Assembly (NCBI GenBank): GCA_031292525.1
Contig: JARLGY010000019.1
Location: 124,001-188,000, forward strand
Direction of reading: 5' to 3'
From: Flavipsychrobacter sp.
Lineage (GTDB): Bacteria; Bacteroidota; Bacteroidia; Chitinophagales; Chitinophagaceae
Length of the DNA stretch: 64,000 nt
Position 1 is the stretch's first letter; every line of letters begins with the position of its first letter. A model generated the notes under the pieces. That model had not been told where the DNA came from. It ran no database searches and saw only the letters and a program-made list of their open reading frames with translations. Shown here piece by piece: positions 8,534 through 17,889 of the stretch. The translations under genes and the position numbers were made by a program.

Positions 8534-9877
8534 ATGGCCGATAGCACCAACATACTTATCATAGATGATGAAGATAAACTAAGAGGATTACTGAAGCGCA
8601 TTATATCGCTGGAAGGGTATGCTGTGCAGGAAGCCAACTCTTTGGCTGCAGGGTTAAAGATATTGGCAAAGGGCGGAATCTGCATTGTATTGTGCGATGT
8701 AAAGCTACCTGACGGCAGCGGGGTAGAGTTTGTAAGCACAGTAAAAAAACAATACCCCGCTGTAGAGATAATACTACTCACAGCGTACGGCAATATTCCT
8801 GATGGTGTGCAGGCAATGAAGAACGGTGCCTTTGACTATATAGTAAAGGGGGATGATAATGACAGAATCATACCACTCATAAGCCGCGCTGCTGAGAAAC
8901 TGGCGCTGGTAAGGAAAATTAATAAGCTAGAAGAACAAGTAGCGCTGAAAGGCGATTTTGATAAAATAATAGGAACAAGCACCGCGCTGGCTGCCGCGGT
9001 GAACCTGGCCAAAAAAGTAGCCACATCGCAGACCCCAGTTTTACTTACAGGCCCAACTGGAACCGGTAAGGAGGTATTTGCACAGGCCATACATAGTTAC
9101 AGCCCGCAAAACAACCAGGCCTTTGTGGCACTCAATTGCAGTGCTTTGAGTAAGGACATAATGGAAAGTGAACTTTTTGGCCATGTTGCCGGAGCGTTTA
9201 CCGGCGCGGCAAAAGACAAAAAAGGACTTGTAGAAGAAGCAAAAGGCGGTACGCTGTTCCTGGATGAAATTGGTGAAATGCCACTGGAACTGCAGCCCAA
9301 GCTATTGCGATTTCTTGAAAATGGCACCTACTACAGGGTTGGCGATACCATACAACGCAGTGCACAGGTGAGGCTGATAGCTGCAACCAACCGGGACCTT
9401 CAGAAAGAAATACAAGAAGGAATATTCAGAAGTGATCTTTATTACCGTATAGCTGTGTTTTCTATACAGCTGCCTATGCTGCGGGAACGAAAGACAGATA
9501 TCCCATCGTTAACCTCCCACTTCCTGGAAGTTTTTAATGCAAGGACGAATAAACAAATAAAGGGCATTGAAAAGGATACACTTACCCTTTTGATGAACTA
9601 TGCATGGCCAGGAAATATAAGGGAGCTAAAAAATGTGATAGAACGGGCTGTAATACTTGAAGATACCACTATGCTCACCACCAGCAGCCTACCCTATGAG
9701 CTACAATTTACAAACACGATAACGGAAAGCAGCTCAACCTTTCAACTGAGCGATATGGAGAAAATACATATCAAGATGGTGCTGGGACATACTAAGGGTA
9801 ATAAAACGGAAGCTGCCAGGTTACTGAATATAGGCTTGGCCACCCTTTACCGAAAAATAGAAGAGTACCAATTATAA
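8534..9877 (+). CDS. NtrC-family sigma-54-dependent response regulator of the Kdp locus
   Basis: A 447-residue protein with three domains. The receiver (about 6-118) has the acidic pair D11/D12, phospho-acceptor D55 (VLCDVKLPD) and K105. The AAA+ sigma-54 interaction domain (about 143-375) has Walker A GPTGTGKE (173-180), the sigma-54-contact loop GAFTGA (220-225), Walker [12 protein letters not shown] and the [10 protein letters not shown] sensor segment. A C-terminal Fis-type helix-turn-helix (about 410-445) ends the protein. GAFTGA is intact, so it should open sigma-54 promoters. It lies upstream of kdpFABC, and no OmpR-type KdpE occurs in the window; I infer it takes the KdpE role, with the kinase at 19222 as the likely partner. 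Dyads lie both upstream and downstream of the gene. Confidence 0.93.
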   Translation: MADSTNILIIDDEDKLRGLLKRIISLEGYAVQEANSLAAGLKILAKGGICIVLCDVKLPDGSGVEFVSTVKKQYPAVEIILLTAYGNIPDGVQAMKNGAFDYIVKGDDNDRIIPLISRAAEKLALVRKINKLEEQVALKGDFDKIIGTSTALAAAVNLAKKVATSQTPVLLTGPTGTGKEVFAQAIHSYSPQNNQAFVALNCSALSKDIMESELFGHVAGAFTGAAKDKKGLVEEAKGGTLFLDEIGEMPLELQPKLLRFLENGTYYRVGDTIQRSAQVRLIAATNRDLQKEIQEGIFRSDLYYRIAVFSIQLPMLRERKTDIPSLTSHFLEVFNARTNKQIKGIEKDTLTLLMNYAWPGNIRELKNVIERAVILEDTTMLTTSSLPYELQFTNTITESSSTFQLSDMEKIHIKMVLGHTKGNKTEAARLLNIGLATLYRKIEEYQL

Positions 9878-9906
9878 CCACCAACCACCTTGTTTTGATA
9901 TAAGAT

Positions 9907-9921
9907 TTCTCATTTTGAGAA
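9907..9921. promoter_or_regulatory. palindrome TTCTCA-TTT-TGAGAA, candidate upstream activator site
   Basis: A perfect 6-bp dyad around TTT, containing the 9-mer TCATTTTGA. It is centred about 110 bp upstream of the sigma-54-like promoter at 10010-10025, a usual distance for an NtrC-type activator site. The same 9-mer recurs at 17987-18014, just upstream of the kdpD-like gene. Confidence 0.5.
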
Positions 9922-10009
9922 GGATAAATTATTCCCACCCAAAGTACAATTTATAGGCATCCCGTTGCTGCATTGGGTTTACACGGTTTTTCTGCTTTCT
10001 TTAACACTT

Positions 10010-10025
10010 TGGTACATGGTTGGCA
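10010..10025 (+). promoter_or_regulatory. sigma-54 (-24/-12) promoter candidate of the kdp run
   Basis: TGGTACATGGTTGGCA fits the consensus TGGCAC-N5-TTGCA at 9 of 11 defined positions, with the invariant GG (10011-10012) and GC (10023-10024) at the correct spacing. Transcription would start near 10036, about 14 nt before the ATG at 10050. An activator with an intact GAFTGA loop is encoded just upstream. Confidence 0.6.
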
Positions 10026-10049
10026 TATACTGGGCAAATACCCTGTAAA

Positions 10050-10403
10050 ATGATCAACCAATTTGAGGTGCCCATGTACCTGAAGGAAGCCTTGCCGGAG
10101 ATAGCACAAGACCTGAAAATAGAAGCAAATAATAATGCCTATAAGCAAATGGATGCGCTTACTGCGTTTACCCGAAAAAACATCCAGGAACACGACTATA
10201 AAGCTGTAAAACGTTGTTTTAAAATAGCAGACAAACTGTATAACAAGGGAAATGCTGTTGTAAAGAATGCAGTGCAGAATGTATTTGTCTATTCGTTTAC
10301 CAACATCTTCCAAACATGCAGGCCTGAAAAACCAACTGTGCTGGCATTGTTGCCTATGTCTTTGTACACTATTTACATAGCACAAATACACAAAGGTTGC
10401 TAA
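10050..10403 (+). CDS. DUF7674-like small cytosolic protein
   Basis: A 117-residue protein beginning MINQFEVPMYLKEALPE. The in-frame TTG at 10020 is rejected because the ATG gives the conserved-looking N-terminus. It is mostly alpha-helical, with no signal peptide or membrane segment. The core KRCFKIADKLYNKGN and the end LALLPMSLYTIYIAQI resemble the family I know as DUF7674. The function is unknown. It is the first gene after the sigma-54-like promoter, so it heads the potassium run; a regulatory or accessory role is only an inference from position. Confidence 0.7.
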   Translation: MINQFEVPMYLKEALPEIAQDLKIEANNNAYKQMDALTAFTRKNIQEHDYKAVKRCFKIADKLYNKGNAVVKNAVQNVFVYSFTNIFQTCRPEKPTVLALLPMSLYTIYIAQIHKGC

Positions 10404-10532
10404 TGGCACTCATGCACACGAGTACATGCGAAAATAACGCTGCTTTCTTAGCCATGATAAGCATCATATAAACAAAGCATATAAGTCACTTAGGTTTATA
10501 GAATAATAAATTCCTTTTGTAAAAAGCAAAAA

Positions 10533-10616
10533 ATGATAACAACTGCATTAATCGTCGGAACACTAATAGGTTTTTGGCTCCTATTTAAATCAATAGACTG
10601 GTTTGAAAAAATATAG
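10533..10616 (+). CDS. 27-residue single-pass membrane peptide upstream of kdpF
   Basis: A short frame, ATG to TAG, encoding a hydrophobic helix (ALIVGTLIGFWLLF) followed by the polar end KSIDWFEKI. It has the size and architecture of KdpF (25 residues, encoded 613 bp further on) but a different sequence, so the locus carries two mini-membrane proteins. It may be a second small subunit stabilising the Kdp complex. The coding assignment rests on composition and position only. The next gene starts 18 bp after its stop. Confidence 0.6.
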   Translation: MITTALIVGTLIGFWLLFKSIDWFEKI

Positions 10617-10634
10617 ACGGACAAACGTAAACAC

Positions 10635-11204
10635 ATGAACAAGAAACTGCTGATCATAATTTCCATATTGATTGTTTTGGGAAAAGACAGTTATGGGAAA
10701 AAACCTGTCGGCATATTCATGACTGCCACCGACTTTCAACATAACAAAATTGCTTACATGCAGGATGCCAGTCAGGGTGAAACTACAATACGGATACATC
10801 ATTTTTTCTGGAACATGCCAACAATAACAATTGTAACAAAAGGAAGCAGGCACAACTTAAGAAAAAGTGACCTGTACGGCTTTATAGATAGTAACAAAGA
10901 TGTGTACCGCTTTTATAATAACATGGAGTACCGACTTGCTGAAGCTGGGAATATCTACATCTACATTCATCAAAATAATATTGCACAAAGCAAAGGTTTT
11001 ATAGTAGTGAATACTTACTACTTCAGCAGTTCAGCAGATGGTAAAATTGAGCGATTAACAATGGACAACTTAAAAACTGTTTATGCAGGTAATGAAAAAT
11101 TTATAGACCTGCTTGACCAATACAATGGGAATGTAAGCAGTTACGATAAACAGAACAAAACGTACAAAATCAATTACATTTTTTCAAAAACAAGCAGACA
11201 ATAA
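10635..11204 (+). CDS. secreted protein of unknown function in the kdp run
   Basis: A 189-residue protein with an N-terminal signal peptide (hydrophobic stretch LLIIISILIVLG, about residues 4-15, then DSYGKK). The mature part is rich in beta-strand-type segments (TTIRIHHFFW, NIYIYIHQNN) and ends in a basic tail. No cysteine pair or known motif is visible. It lies between the 27-residue peptide and kdpF on the same strand with short gaps, so it is probably cotranscribed with kdp. I do not recognise the family. Confidence 0.65.
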   Translation: MNKKLLIIISILIVLGKDSYGKKPVGIFMTATDFQHNKIAYMQDASQGETTIRIHHFFWNMPTITIVTKGSRHNLRKSDLYGFIDSNKDVYRFYNNMEYRLAEAGNIYIYIHQNNIAQSKGFIVVNTYYFSSSADGKIERLTMDNLKTVYAGNEKFIDLLDQYNGNVSSYDKQNKTYKINYIFSKTSRQ

Positions 11205-11228
11205 GACTGCCTGCATTAAAAAAATTTT

Positions 11229-11306
11229 ATGATAGCACTGTTCATTATAGCGGTATTGACTTTTGTCTATATGGTCTATGTATTAGTTAAACCTGAAAAA
11301 TTCTAA
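11229..11306 (+). CDS. kdpF: KdpF, small subunit of the K+-transporting ATPase
   Basis: A 25-residue protein consisting of one transmembrane helix (ALFIIAVLTFVYMVYVLV) ending in KPEKF, the classical KdpF pattern. KdpF is a lipid-like stabiliser bound to KdpA in the KdpFABC complex. It lies 11 bp upstream of kdpA, as in other bacteria. Confidence 0.88.
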   Translation: MIALFIIAVLTFVYMVYVLVKPEKF

Positions 11307-11317
11307 AACACATTTAC

Positions 11318-13057
11318 ATGGAGCCTCAAATTTTAGGAGTCGTTGTAATGTTTATTGCAACGTTATTGTTAGCAGTACCCCTGGGCAAGTATATTGCTAA
11401 GGTATATGCCGGGCAGCATATTTGGACAGACCGTATTTTTAGTCCGATAGAAAAACTATTCTTTAGAATATCCCGAATAGACCCAACAAAAGAAATGAAC
11501 TGGAAGCAACACTTAACGGTGCTGCTCACCATCAACCTTATCTGGTTTTTTTGGGCCATGTTTTGCCTGCTGAACCAAGGATGGTTGCCTATGAACCCAG
11601 ATCATAACCAGAACATGACCTCTGACCTGGCATGGAACACAGCCATATCTTTTTTGGTGAACTGCAATCTACAGGACTATAGCGGTGAAACAGGGGTTTC
11701 TTATTTCACTCAGATATATGGCTTGATGTTCCTGCAATTTGTGTCTGCCGGTACAGGGATGGCTGCTGCTGCAGTGGTATTTAATGCACTTAGAGACAGG
11801 ACTACAGAGCAATTAGGTAATTTTTATAATTACTTTTTAAAGAGCTGTACACGCATTTTGCTACCCGTATGTATACTTGTGGCGGCAATCCACTTGTTTG
11901 AAGGTACGCCAATGACCTTTAAGGGAATGGATACAGTAACCACAATGCAAGGAGATACCATGCATGTGAGCCGCGGGCCCGTGGCAGCATTTGTAGCTAT
12001 AAAACATGTGGGCACTAATGGCGGCGGTTTTTACGGTGCAAACTCGGCCCACCCACTTGAAAACCCTAACTACCTGTCGAACATTGTACAGATGGTAGCA
12101 CAGATACTGATACCGTTTGCCATGGTATTTGCGTTTGGTTTTTATACCAATAAAAAAAGATTGGCGTGGGTATTTTGGAGCGTGATGACCATAGGATTTC
12201 TGATACTTGTAGTACCAGCCATCTACACTGAAGTACAGGGTAATCCTAACATAGCCCATATGGGCATTTCGCAACCGGGTGGCAATATGGAAGGTAAGGA
12301 AGTTCGCTTTGGCGCTACTGCGTCGGCCTTCTGGAGTATAGCAACTACAGTTATATCAACCGGTTCTGTAAATGGCATGCATGACAGTTTCATGCCGGTT
12401 TCAGGAATGAATATGCTGTTGGGGATGATGATCAATTCGTTTTATGGCGGTGTAGGAGTAGGGTTCCTCAACTTCTTTATTTATGTGATACTGGCGGTAT
12501 TCATAGGAGGGCTAATGGTGGGACGTACCCCTGAGTTTTTGGGTAAGAAAATAGAAGCGAAGGAAATGAAGATCGCCATGATCATTGCCTTGTTCCATCC
12601 ATTCTTAATTCTTGTAGGAACGGCGGTTGCGAGCTACTTGACGGCACATGATACCAATATGGGTTGGTGGTTTGCAGATGCCGCAGGGAAACATAATGCC
12701 AGCGGTTGGTTGAACAACCCCTCTTACCATGGATTTAGCGAAATGCTGTACCAATACACTTCTTGCTCGGCAAATAATGGGAGTGGATTTGAAGGGTTGG
12801 CAGATAACAACCCATTCTGGAATATAAGTGCAGGTATTGTGCTGCTCTTCTCCAGGTTCTTGCCCATAATAGGCCCTGTTGCTATAGCCGGTATATTGGC
12901 ACAGAAGAAGTTTATACCTGTAAGCAGCGGAACACTTAAGACGGATACGGGAACATTTGGGATGCTGGTATTTGCCGTAAAGGTGATCATAGCAGCACTG
13001 GCCTTCTTCCCTGCCCTGGCCCTTGGACCAATTGCAGAATGGCTAAAAATGCATTAA
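11318..13057 (+). CDS. kdpA: KdpA, K+-binding/translocating subunit
   Basis: A 579-residue polytopic membrane protein, about 20 residues longer than E. coli KdpA. It belongs to the superfamily of K+ transporters with four pore loops. Loop 1 reads NTAISFLVNCNLQDYSGE and loop 2 GTNGGGFYGANSAHPLENP; the other loops carry GSVNGMHDS and CSANNGSGFEGL. In the first filter E. coli has TNTN where this protein has VNCN. KdpA is the high-affinity K+ selectivity channel of the KdpFABC pump in the inner membrane. It is followed 33 bp later by kdpB. Confidence 0.97.
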   Translation: MEPQILGVVVMFIATLLLAVPLGKYIAKVYAGQHIWTDRIFSPIEKLFFRISRIDPTKEMNWKQHLTVLLTINLIWFFWAMFCLLNQGWLPMNPDHNQNMTSDLAWNTAISFLVNCNLQDYSGETGVSYFTQIYGLMFLQFVSAGTGMAAAAVVFNALRDRTTEQLGNFYNYFLKSCTRILLPVCILVAAIHLFEGTPMTFKGMDTVTTMQGDTMHVSRGPVAAFVAIKHVGTNGGGFYGANSAHPLENPNYLSNIVQMVAQILIPFAMVFAFGFYTNKKRLAWVFWSVMTIGFLILVVPAIYTEVQGNPNIAHMGISQPGGNMEGKEVRFGATASAFWSIATTVISTGSVNGMHDSFMPVSGMNMLLGMMINSFYGGVGVGFLNFFIYVILAVFIGGLMVGRTPEFLGKKIEAKEMKIAMIIALFHPFLILVGTAVASYLTAHDTNMGWWFADAAGKHNASGWLNNPSYHGFSEMLYQYTSCSANNGSGFEGLADNNPFWNISAGIVLLFSRFLPIIGPVAIAGILAQKKFIPVSSGTLKTDTGTFGMLVFAVKVIIAALAFFPALALGPIAEWLKMH

Positions 13058-13090
13058 AAAAACACACTTCAGCGCTAAAAAAATTAGATA

Positions 13091-15166
13091 ATGAAAGCCG
13101 ATAACAAAGAAAGCTTGTTTAAAAAGGACCTGGTAGCCGAAGCTATCAAGCAGTCTTTTATCAAGCTGAATCCAAAATACCAGTACCGCAACCCGGTAAT
13201 GTTTACAGTTGAAATAGGAACAATGGTAATGATGTTTGTATGTGCCTGGATATTATCAGGAGAACACAGCCAAGGGTCGTTTGCATACAACTTCATAATA
13301 TTTTTTATCCTGCTGGTTACATTACTGTTTGCCAATTTTGCAGAAGCTCTTGCCGAGGCAAGAGGTAAGGCACAAGCTGCATCATTAAGAAAAACACGTG
13401 AAGAGACCCCAGCTAAAAAACTAATAGTACCCGGAGAAATATTTACCAGCGAAACACAGGTTGTTGCATCTTCACAATTAGTAAAAGGCGACTTGTTCAT
13501 CTGTGAAACAGGGGATATCGTGCCTACTGACGGAGAGATAGTTGAAGGAATAGCTACAATAGATGAATCTGCTATTACCGGGGAATCTGCACCTGTAATT
13601 CGGGAAGCTGGTGGTGATAAATCGTCTGTGACGGGTGGAACGAAAGTATTGTCTGATAAAATAATAGTAAAGGTGACTACAGAACCGGGGGAAAGTTTCC
13701 TGGATAAGATGATAGCCTTGGTAGAAGGGGCATCGAGACAAAAGACGCCCAACGAAATTGCGCTTACTATATTGCTTGCTGGCTTTACACTGGTATTCAT
13801 CATTGTATGTATTACCCTGTACCCATTTGCGCTTTATGCTAAAACGCCTATACCAATCTCTGCATATATCTCATTGTTCGTGTGTCTTATACCCACCACT
13901 ATTGGTGGTTTATTATCTGCTATTGGCATATCTGGAATGGACAGGGCATTACGTGCGAATGTAATTGCGAAATCGGGCAAGGCAGTTGAAACAGCCGGAG
14001 ACCTTGATGTATTGCTGCTGGACAAAACAGGCACCATAACTATAGGTAACCGCAAAGCCACTAATTTTTATAATGCTCCCGGGGTTGCGCTGAATGAATT
14101 CATACATGCAGCGGTACTCAGCTCGGTGTCAGATACCACACCAGAAGGCAAGTCTATTGTGGAACTTGGCAATAAAATGCTGAGCGAAAATGCAGTATTT
14201 GGAGCAAAGCTGGACAAATACCAATCTGCAGTATTACAGCAGATAGATTTTACAGCCGAAACAAGATCGAGTGGTGTGAACCTGGCAAATGGAGTAATGA
14301 TAAGGAAAGGTGCCAGTGACGCTATTAAAGCAATGGTGCAAAAAGCAGGAAACTTATTTGACCTTGAAGTAACCGAAGCAGTAAACAAAATAGCTGGCAA
14401 TGGCGGTACTCCACTAGTGGTAATTGAAAATGATAGAGTGCTGGGCGTAGTGGAACTACAGGATATAATAAAGACCGGCATACAGGAAAGGTTTGAGCGC
14501 CTGAGAAAAATGGGAGTGAAAACAGTAATGGTGACCGGGGACAACCCGCTAACTGCAAAGTATATAGCAGGCAAGGCCGGAGTGGATGACTATATAGCTG
14601 AGGCCAAGCCAGAAGATAAGATGGCCTATATACGTAAAGAACAGGCGGCAGGCAAGCTTGTAGCTATGATGGGGGATGGCACAAATGATGCCCCGGCGTT
14701 GGCACAAGCCGATGTAGGTGTAGCCATGAACAGCGGTACTGCCGCTGCCAAAGAAGCCGGCAACATGGTGGACCTGGACAATGACCCGACTAAGCTGATA
14801 GAGATAGTAGAGATAGGCAAGCAATTGCTAATGACGAGGGGAACACTAACCACATTCTCTATAGCCAATGATGTAGCCAAGTATTTTGCCATAGTGCCTG
14901 CGCTGTTCATAGCATCTATACCAGCGCTGCAGCGTATAAACGTAATGAACCTGCATAGCCCGGCAAGTGCCATACTATCGGCCATCATATTTAATGCGAT
15001 CATCATTCCGTTGCTGATACCACTAGCTTTAAAAGGCGTAGCGTACAAGCCAATAGGTGCAAGCGCGTTGTTAAGAAGAAACCTGCTTGTGTATGGATTG
15101 GGTGGTATATTGGTACCATTCATAGGGATCAAGCTGATAGACATGGTGGTTATGTTATTTATGTAA
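13091..15166 (+). CDS. kdpB: KdpB, P-type ATPase subunit
   Basis: A 691-residue P-type ATPase of normal KdpB length. The actuator loop is ITGES (162-166); its serine corresponds to the inhibitory phosphorylation site described for E. coli KdpB (Ser162). The phosphorylation motif is DKTGT with D311, and further motifs are KGAS in the nucleotide-binding domain, TGDN and [10 protein letters not shown] in the P-domain. Together with KdpA it couples ATP hydrolysis to K+ uptake. It sits between kdpA and kdpC with gaps of about 33 bp. Confidence 0.98.
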   Translation: MKADNKESLFKKDLVAEAIKQSFIKLNPKYQYRNPVMFTVEIGTMVMMFVCAWILSGEHSQGSFAYNFIIFFILLVTLLFANFAEALAEARGKAQAASLRKTREETPAKKLIVPGEIFTSETQVVASSQLVKGDLFICETGDIVPTDGEIVEGIATIDESAITGESAPVIREAGGDKSSVTGGTKVLSDKIIVKVTTEPGESFLDKMIALVEGASRQKTPNEIALTILLAGFTLVFIIVCITLYPFALYAKTPIPISAYISLFVCLIPTTIGGLLSAIGISGMDRALRANVIAKSGKAVETAGDLDVLLLDKTGTITIGNRKATNFYNAPGVALNEFIHAAVLSSVSDTTPEGKSIVELGNKMLSENAVFGAKLDKYQSAVLQQIDFTAETRSSGVNLANGVMIRKGASDAIKAMVQKAGNLFDLEVTEAVNKIAGNGGTPLVVIENDRVLGVVELQDIIKTGIQERFERLRKMGVKTVMVTGDNPLTAKYIAGKAGVDDYIAEAKPEDKMAYIRKEQAAGKLVAMMGDGTNDAPALAQADVGVAMNSGTAAAKEAGNMVDLDNDPTKLIEIVEIGKQLLMTRGTLTTFSIANDVAKYFAIVPALFIASIPALQRINVMNLHSPASAILSAIIFNAIIIPLLIPLALKGVAYKPIGASALLRRNLLVYGLGGILVPFIGIKLIDMVVMLFM

Positions 15167-15198
15167 AACTTTTTGACACCGAAAAAACAATAAAGAAA

Positions 15199-15768
15199 AT
15201 GAAAAAGGAAATCATTCCATCGCTACTGTTGACTATAGTTTGCATCCTTTTTTTTTCCGGGGTATATCCGGCACTGATATGGGGGATAGCCCAACTTGCG
15301 CCCAATAAGGGGGAAGGTTTTGTGATAAAAGGCGACAATGGCAAGTACTACTATGAAAACATAGGCCAAAAGTTTACTGACGATAAATACTTCTGGTCGA
15401 GACCATCGGCAGTAAATTACAATGCGTCCGGATCTGGCGGTAGTAATAAAGGACCTGACAACCCGGATTACCTAGCACAGGTACAAGCTACGATAGACAC
15501 TTTTATGAAACACAATCCGGACATTAACAAAGCGGATATACCATCTGATATGGTAACTGCAAGCGGCAGTGGCCTGGACCCACATATTAGCGTGCAGGGA
15601 GCAGAAGTACAAGTAGCAAGAATTGCCAAAGTACGCAGGATAGATAAAAGTGTAGTTGAAGCCCTGGTAAAAAAGCATATTGACGGCCCTATGTATGGAC
15701 TGGGACCAGAGCGAGTAAACGTGTTGAAATTAAATATTGAACTAGATCAAACAACCAGGAGACAATGA
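15199..15768 (+). CDS. kdpC: KdpC subunit
   Basis: A 189-residue protein with one N-terminal membrane helix (LLLTIVCILFFSGVYPALI) and a periplasmic domain. The motifs YFWSRPSAVNYNASGSGGSN and SGLDPHISVQGAEVQVARIA are diagnostic for KdpC, an assembly and affinity subunit of KdpFABC. Its stop overlaps the next start (ATGA at 15765-15768), so the YnfA-like gene is translationally coupled to the operon. Confidence 0.97.
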   Translation: MKKEIIPSLLLTIVCILFFSGVYPALIWGIAQLAPNKGEGFVIKGDNGKYYYENIGQKFTDDKYFWSRPSAVNYNASGSGGSNKGPDNPDYLAQVQATIDTFMKHNPDINKADIPSDMVTASGSGLDPHISVQGAEVQVARIAKVRRIDKSVVEALVKKHIDGPMYGLGPERVNVLKLNIELDQTTRRQ

Positions 15769-16103
15769 TGAGAGAAGCTATGTACCGATCACTTTTTTTC
15801 TTCCTGCTTGCAGGCATATGCGAGATTGGTGGCGGGTATATGATATGGAAGGCTGTGAAACATGAACAACCTATATGGGTAGGCCTGCTAGGTTGCATTG
15901 TGATGGCAGCGTATGGTGTTGTGGCAACATTTCAACCAGCTGGATTTGGGCGCACATACGCTACATATGGTGGCATATTTGTAATCATGTCTCTGTTATG
16001 GGGATGGGTAGCAGAAAAAGCCAAACCTGATCTATATGACATTATAGGCGGCCTTGTTGTACTAGCAGGCACCGCAATCATATTTTATGCACCGAGAAAA
16101 TAG
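15765..16103 (+). CDS. YnfA-family membrane protein (UPF0060)
   Basis: A 112-residue protein with four membrane helices. LLAGICEIGGGYMIW near the N-terminus and YATYGGIFVIMSLLWGW in the third helix are the UPF0060/YnfA signatures, a branch of the small multidrug resistance fold. YnfA proteins have been linked to efflux of cationic compounds; no role in K+ transport is established. The 4-bp overlap with kdpC shows it is part of the kdp transcription unit here. An alternative start at 15768 or 15780 would remove a few N-terminal residues. Confidence 0.92.
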   Translation: MMREAMYRSLFFFLLAGICEIGGGYMIWKAVKHEQPIWVGLLGCIVMAAYGVVATFQPAGFGRTYATYGGIFVIMSLLWGWVAEKAKPDLYDIIGGLVVLAGTAIIFYAPRK

Positions 16104-16140
16104 GAATCAATTTAAATTTATTAGATCAAAAACGACAAAA

Positions 16141-17559
16141 ATGAAAAAAACAATTACTGCAGTATTAGTATTAACAACAGCTTTTTTCAGTCCAAAAGCT
16201 AACGCTCAGGCTACAGTTGAAGGGACGGTGGAACTTTCGACCCAGGAAAAAGCGCCAGCAAAAGAAGTAAAAGAAAAAATACCCTGGGATGGGTATGACC
16301 AAACCTGGGTAAATGGGAATGACAGAAGGGATTCTTCTGTGTTTCATATACCATTTTTCACACCAAGCATATTGATAGACTGCAACGCTACACACTCTTT
16401 TAACAGTCCTATAGATCATACAGTGGTTGGCTCAACTGCACTTGCCCGTAATGACGAAATGGTGATCTCGGCAATTAATATTGGCGGCGATTTCAACTAT
16501 GGTAATGCACGTGGACGCATCATGACACAATTTGGAGCTCGCTCGCAGGTTGTGCCACGTAATGACCTAAGTCCATATCGTGGTCAATATGACCTTGCTG
16601 ACGCTTACCGTTATCTTGACGAAGCATATGCGGGATACCACTTTAATGTTTGGTATGGTATTAATGTTGACGCGGGGTTATTCATGTCTTATATAGGCCT
16701 TAACTCTTACTACCAGCAGGAGAACTGGGAATACCAGGCATCCTTTACATCGGACAATACACCATGGTTCTTTAATGGTATCCGCATACAGATATTCCCA
16801 ACCAAGAACCTGAAAATAGAACCATGGATCATCAATGGATGGCAGAGTTATGGCTCGTTCAATTCGCTGCCAGGGTTAGGTACTAATATAACGTACATAC
16901 CTAAAGAGAATATTAAAATGCTTACCAATGATTACTATGGTACCGATGCTGCTGGTCTTTTAGGAAGGCATAGGTTTCACTCTGATAACAGCTTTTTGTG
17001 GAGGTATTACAATCATCCAAAATCAAAAGGCATCTCGAGAATGGCATTATCCATAACAGGCGATATTGGTTATGAAAAAGGAGATGGTGTAAATGGTTTT
17101 ACCAGCGATGCAGTGAAAGGGCCAGCCCAGTACTTTGAAAGCTGGATGGTGTACGATAAAATATGGTTCCACAAAAACAAGATGGGCGTGTACTTTGGCG
17201 GTGGCTGGATGACCAACCCTGGCCGTTACCTGGTATTGGCACCAACAGGGGATGCAAGTCCTTTCCCTAACCCATACAATCCAACTCAAACAGTAGGTAC
17301 CCATCCGTTCACTGAAAACCCTGGAGATAAGTTTACAGGATGGGATTGTTCTATTGGCTTTAGCTGGACGCCTAACCAAAGTATTGAATTTAAAGCAGAG
17401 TATGTGCACAGGGAAGCAGATGTACCCTACTTCGCTGGACCAGGTGGTGTAACATCACCAAGTGGTTATACTTATACTCCGATACCTACAAGTGGCTGGG
17501 CACCTGACCTTGTAAAATCTGAAAACAGGGTAATATTCGCAGCATTGTTCAGGCTTTAA
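16141..17559 (+). CDS. outer-membrane porin (bbp2/OmpL-like) of the kdp run
   Basis: A 472-residue protein from ATG 16141, which starts a clean signal peptide (MKKTITAVLVLTTAFFSP...NAQ). A longer in-frame start at 16087 overlaps ynfA and is rejected. The mature part has aromatic, glycine-rich beta-strands (GVYFGGGWMTNPGRYLVLAP, SIGFSWTPNQSIEFKAEYVH) ending in a terminal strand VIFAALFRL. This is typical of the Bacteroidota putative beta-barrel porin family (bbp2, PF07642). Placed 37 bp after ynfA, it probably provides an outer-membrane route for K+ to the Kdp pump; that role is inferred from context. Confidence 0.82.
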   Translation: MKKTITAVLVLTTAFFSPKANAQATVEGTVELSTQEKAPAKEVKEKIPWDGYDQTWVNGNDRRDSSVFHIPFFTPSILIDCNATHSFNSPIDHTVVGSTALARNDEMVISAINIGGDFNYGNARGRIMTQFGARSQVVPRNDLSPYRGQYDLADAYRYLDEAYAGYHFNVWYGINVDAGLFMSYIGLNSYYQQENWEYQASFTSDNTPWFFNGIRIQIFPTKNLKIEPWIINGWQSYGSFNSLPGLGTNITYIPKENIKMLTNDYYGTDAAGLLGRHRFHSDNSFLWRYYNHPKSKGISRMALSITGDIGYEKGDGVNGFTSDAVKGPAQYFESWMVYDKIWFHKNKMGVYFGGGWMTNPGRYLVLAPTGDASPFPNPYNPTQTVGTHPFTENPGDKFTGWDCSIGFSWTPNQSIEFKAEYVHREADVPYFAGPGGVTSPSGYTYTPIPTSGWAPDLVKSENRVIFAALFRL

Positions 17560-17567
17560 TTAATTGT

Positions 17568-17613
17568 GGTGTGTAGTAAGTAGTTTATTTATAAAGCACA
17601 TTTACTACACACC
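17568..17613 (+). terminator. long-loop hairpin after the porin gene
   Basis: GGTGTGTAGTAA (17568-17579) and TTACTACACACC (17602-17613) are a perfect 12-bp inverted repeat with a 22-nt loop, followed by an AT-rich stretch without a strong T-run. It may terminate or attenuate the kdp transcript, or protect its 3' end. Confidence 0.5.
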
Positions 17614-17624
17614 TATTTTATACT

Positions 17625-17837
17625 ATGGAAAAATTCATAAAATATGCCTATAGGATGACTATTTTTTTCGTCCTACTGTCTTTATCGGCAGATATATATT
17701 GGCTTATTCATCCGGAAAACAAACAAGCATTATTTACATACATAAACATTATTACTCCTTTTGGGGTGCTATTTTATTTTTTCATGGCATTTAGAAAACA
17801 CGTTCAAATTAAACGAAAGAAGAAAATGTATCAATAA
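17625..17837 (+). CDS. 70-residue two-helix membrane protein, unknown
   Basis: Two hydrophobic segments (MTIFFVLLSLSADIYWLI and YINIITPFGVLFYFFMAF) and a strongly basic tail (RKHVQIKRKKKMYQ) that should face the cytoplasm. No family is recognised. It lies between the porin hairpin and a strong terminator, at the end of the kdp run. It could be an accessory small membrane protein. Confidence 0.6.
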   Translation: MEKFIKYAYRMTIFFVLLSLSADIYWLIHPENKQALFTYINIITPFGVLFYFFMAFRKHVQIKRKKKMYQ

Positions 17838-17889
17838 TATGTTAGGAGTACAAGCTGTAAAGACAGAATAGCTGTGGAGTGTAATAAAG

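Noticed and set aside
10021-10036. A second -24/-12-like string, TGGCATATACTGGGCA
   Set aside because: It overlaps the better element at 10010-10025, has a weaker -12 part (GGGCA) and would place the start within about 3 nt of the ATG.
10020-10049. Longer N-terminus of the DUF7674-like protein from TTG
   Set aside because: It would begin inside the sigma-54-like promoter, and the ATG at 10050 gives the family-like start MINQFEVP.
16087-16140. Longer start of the porin gene overlapping ynfA
   Set aside because: The extension masks a perfect signal peptide that begins at ATG 16141.
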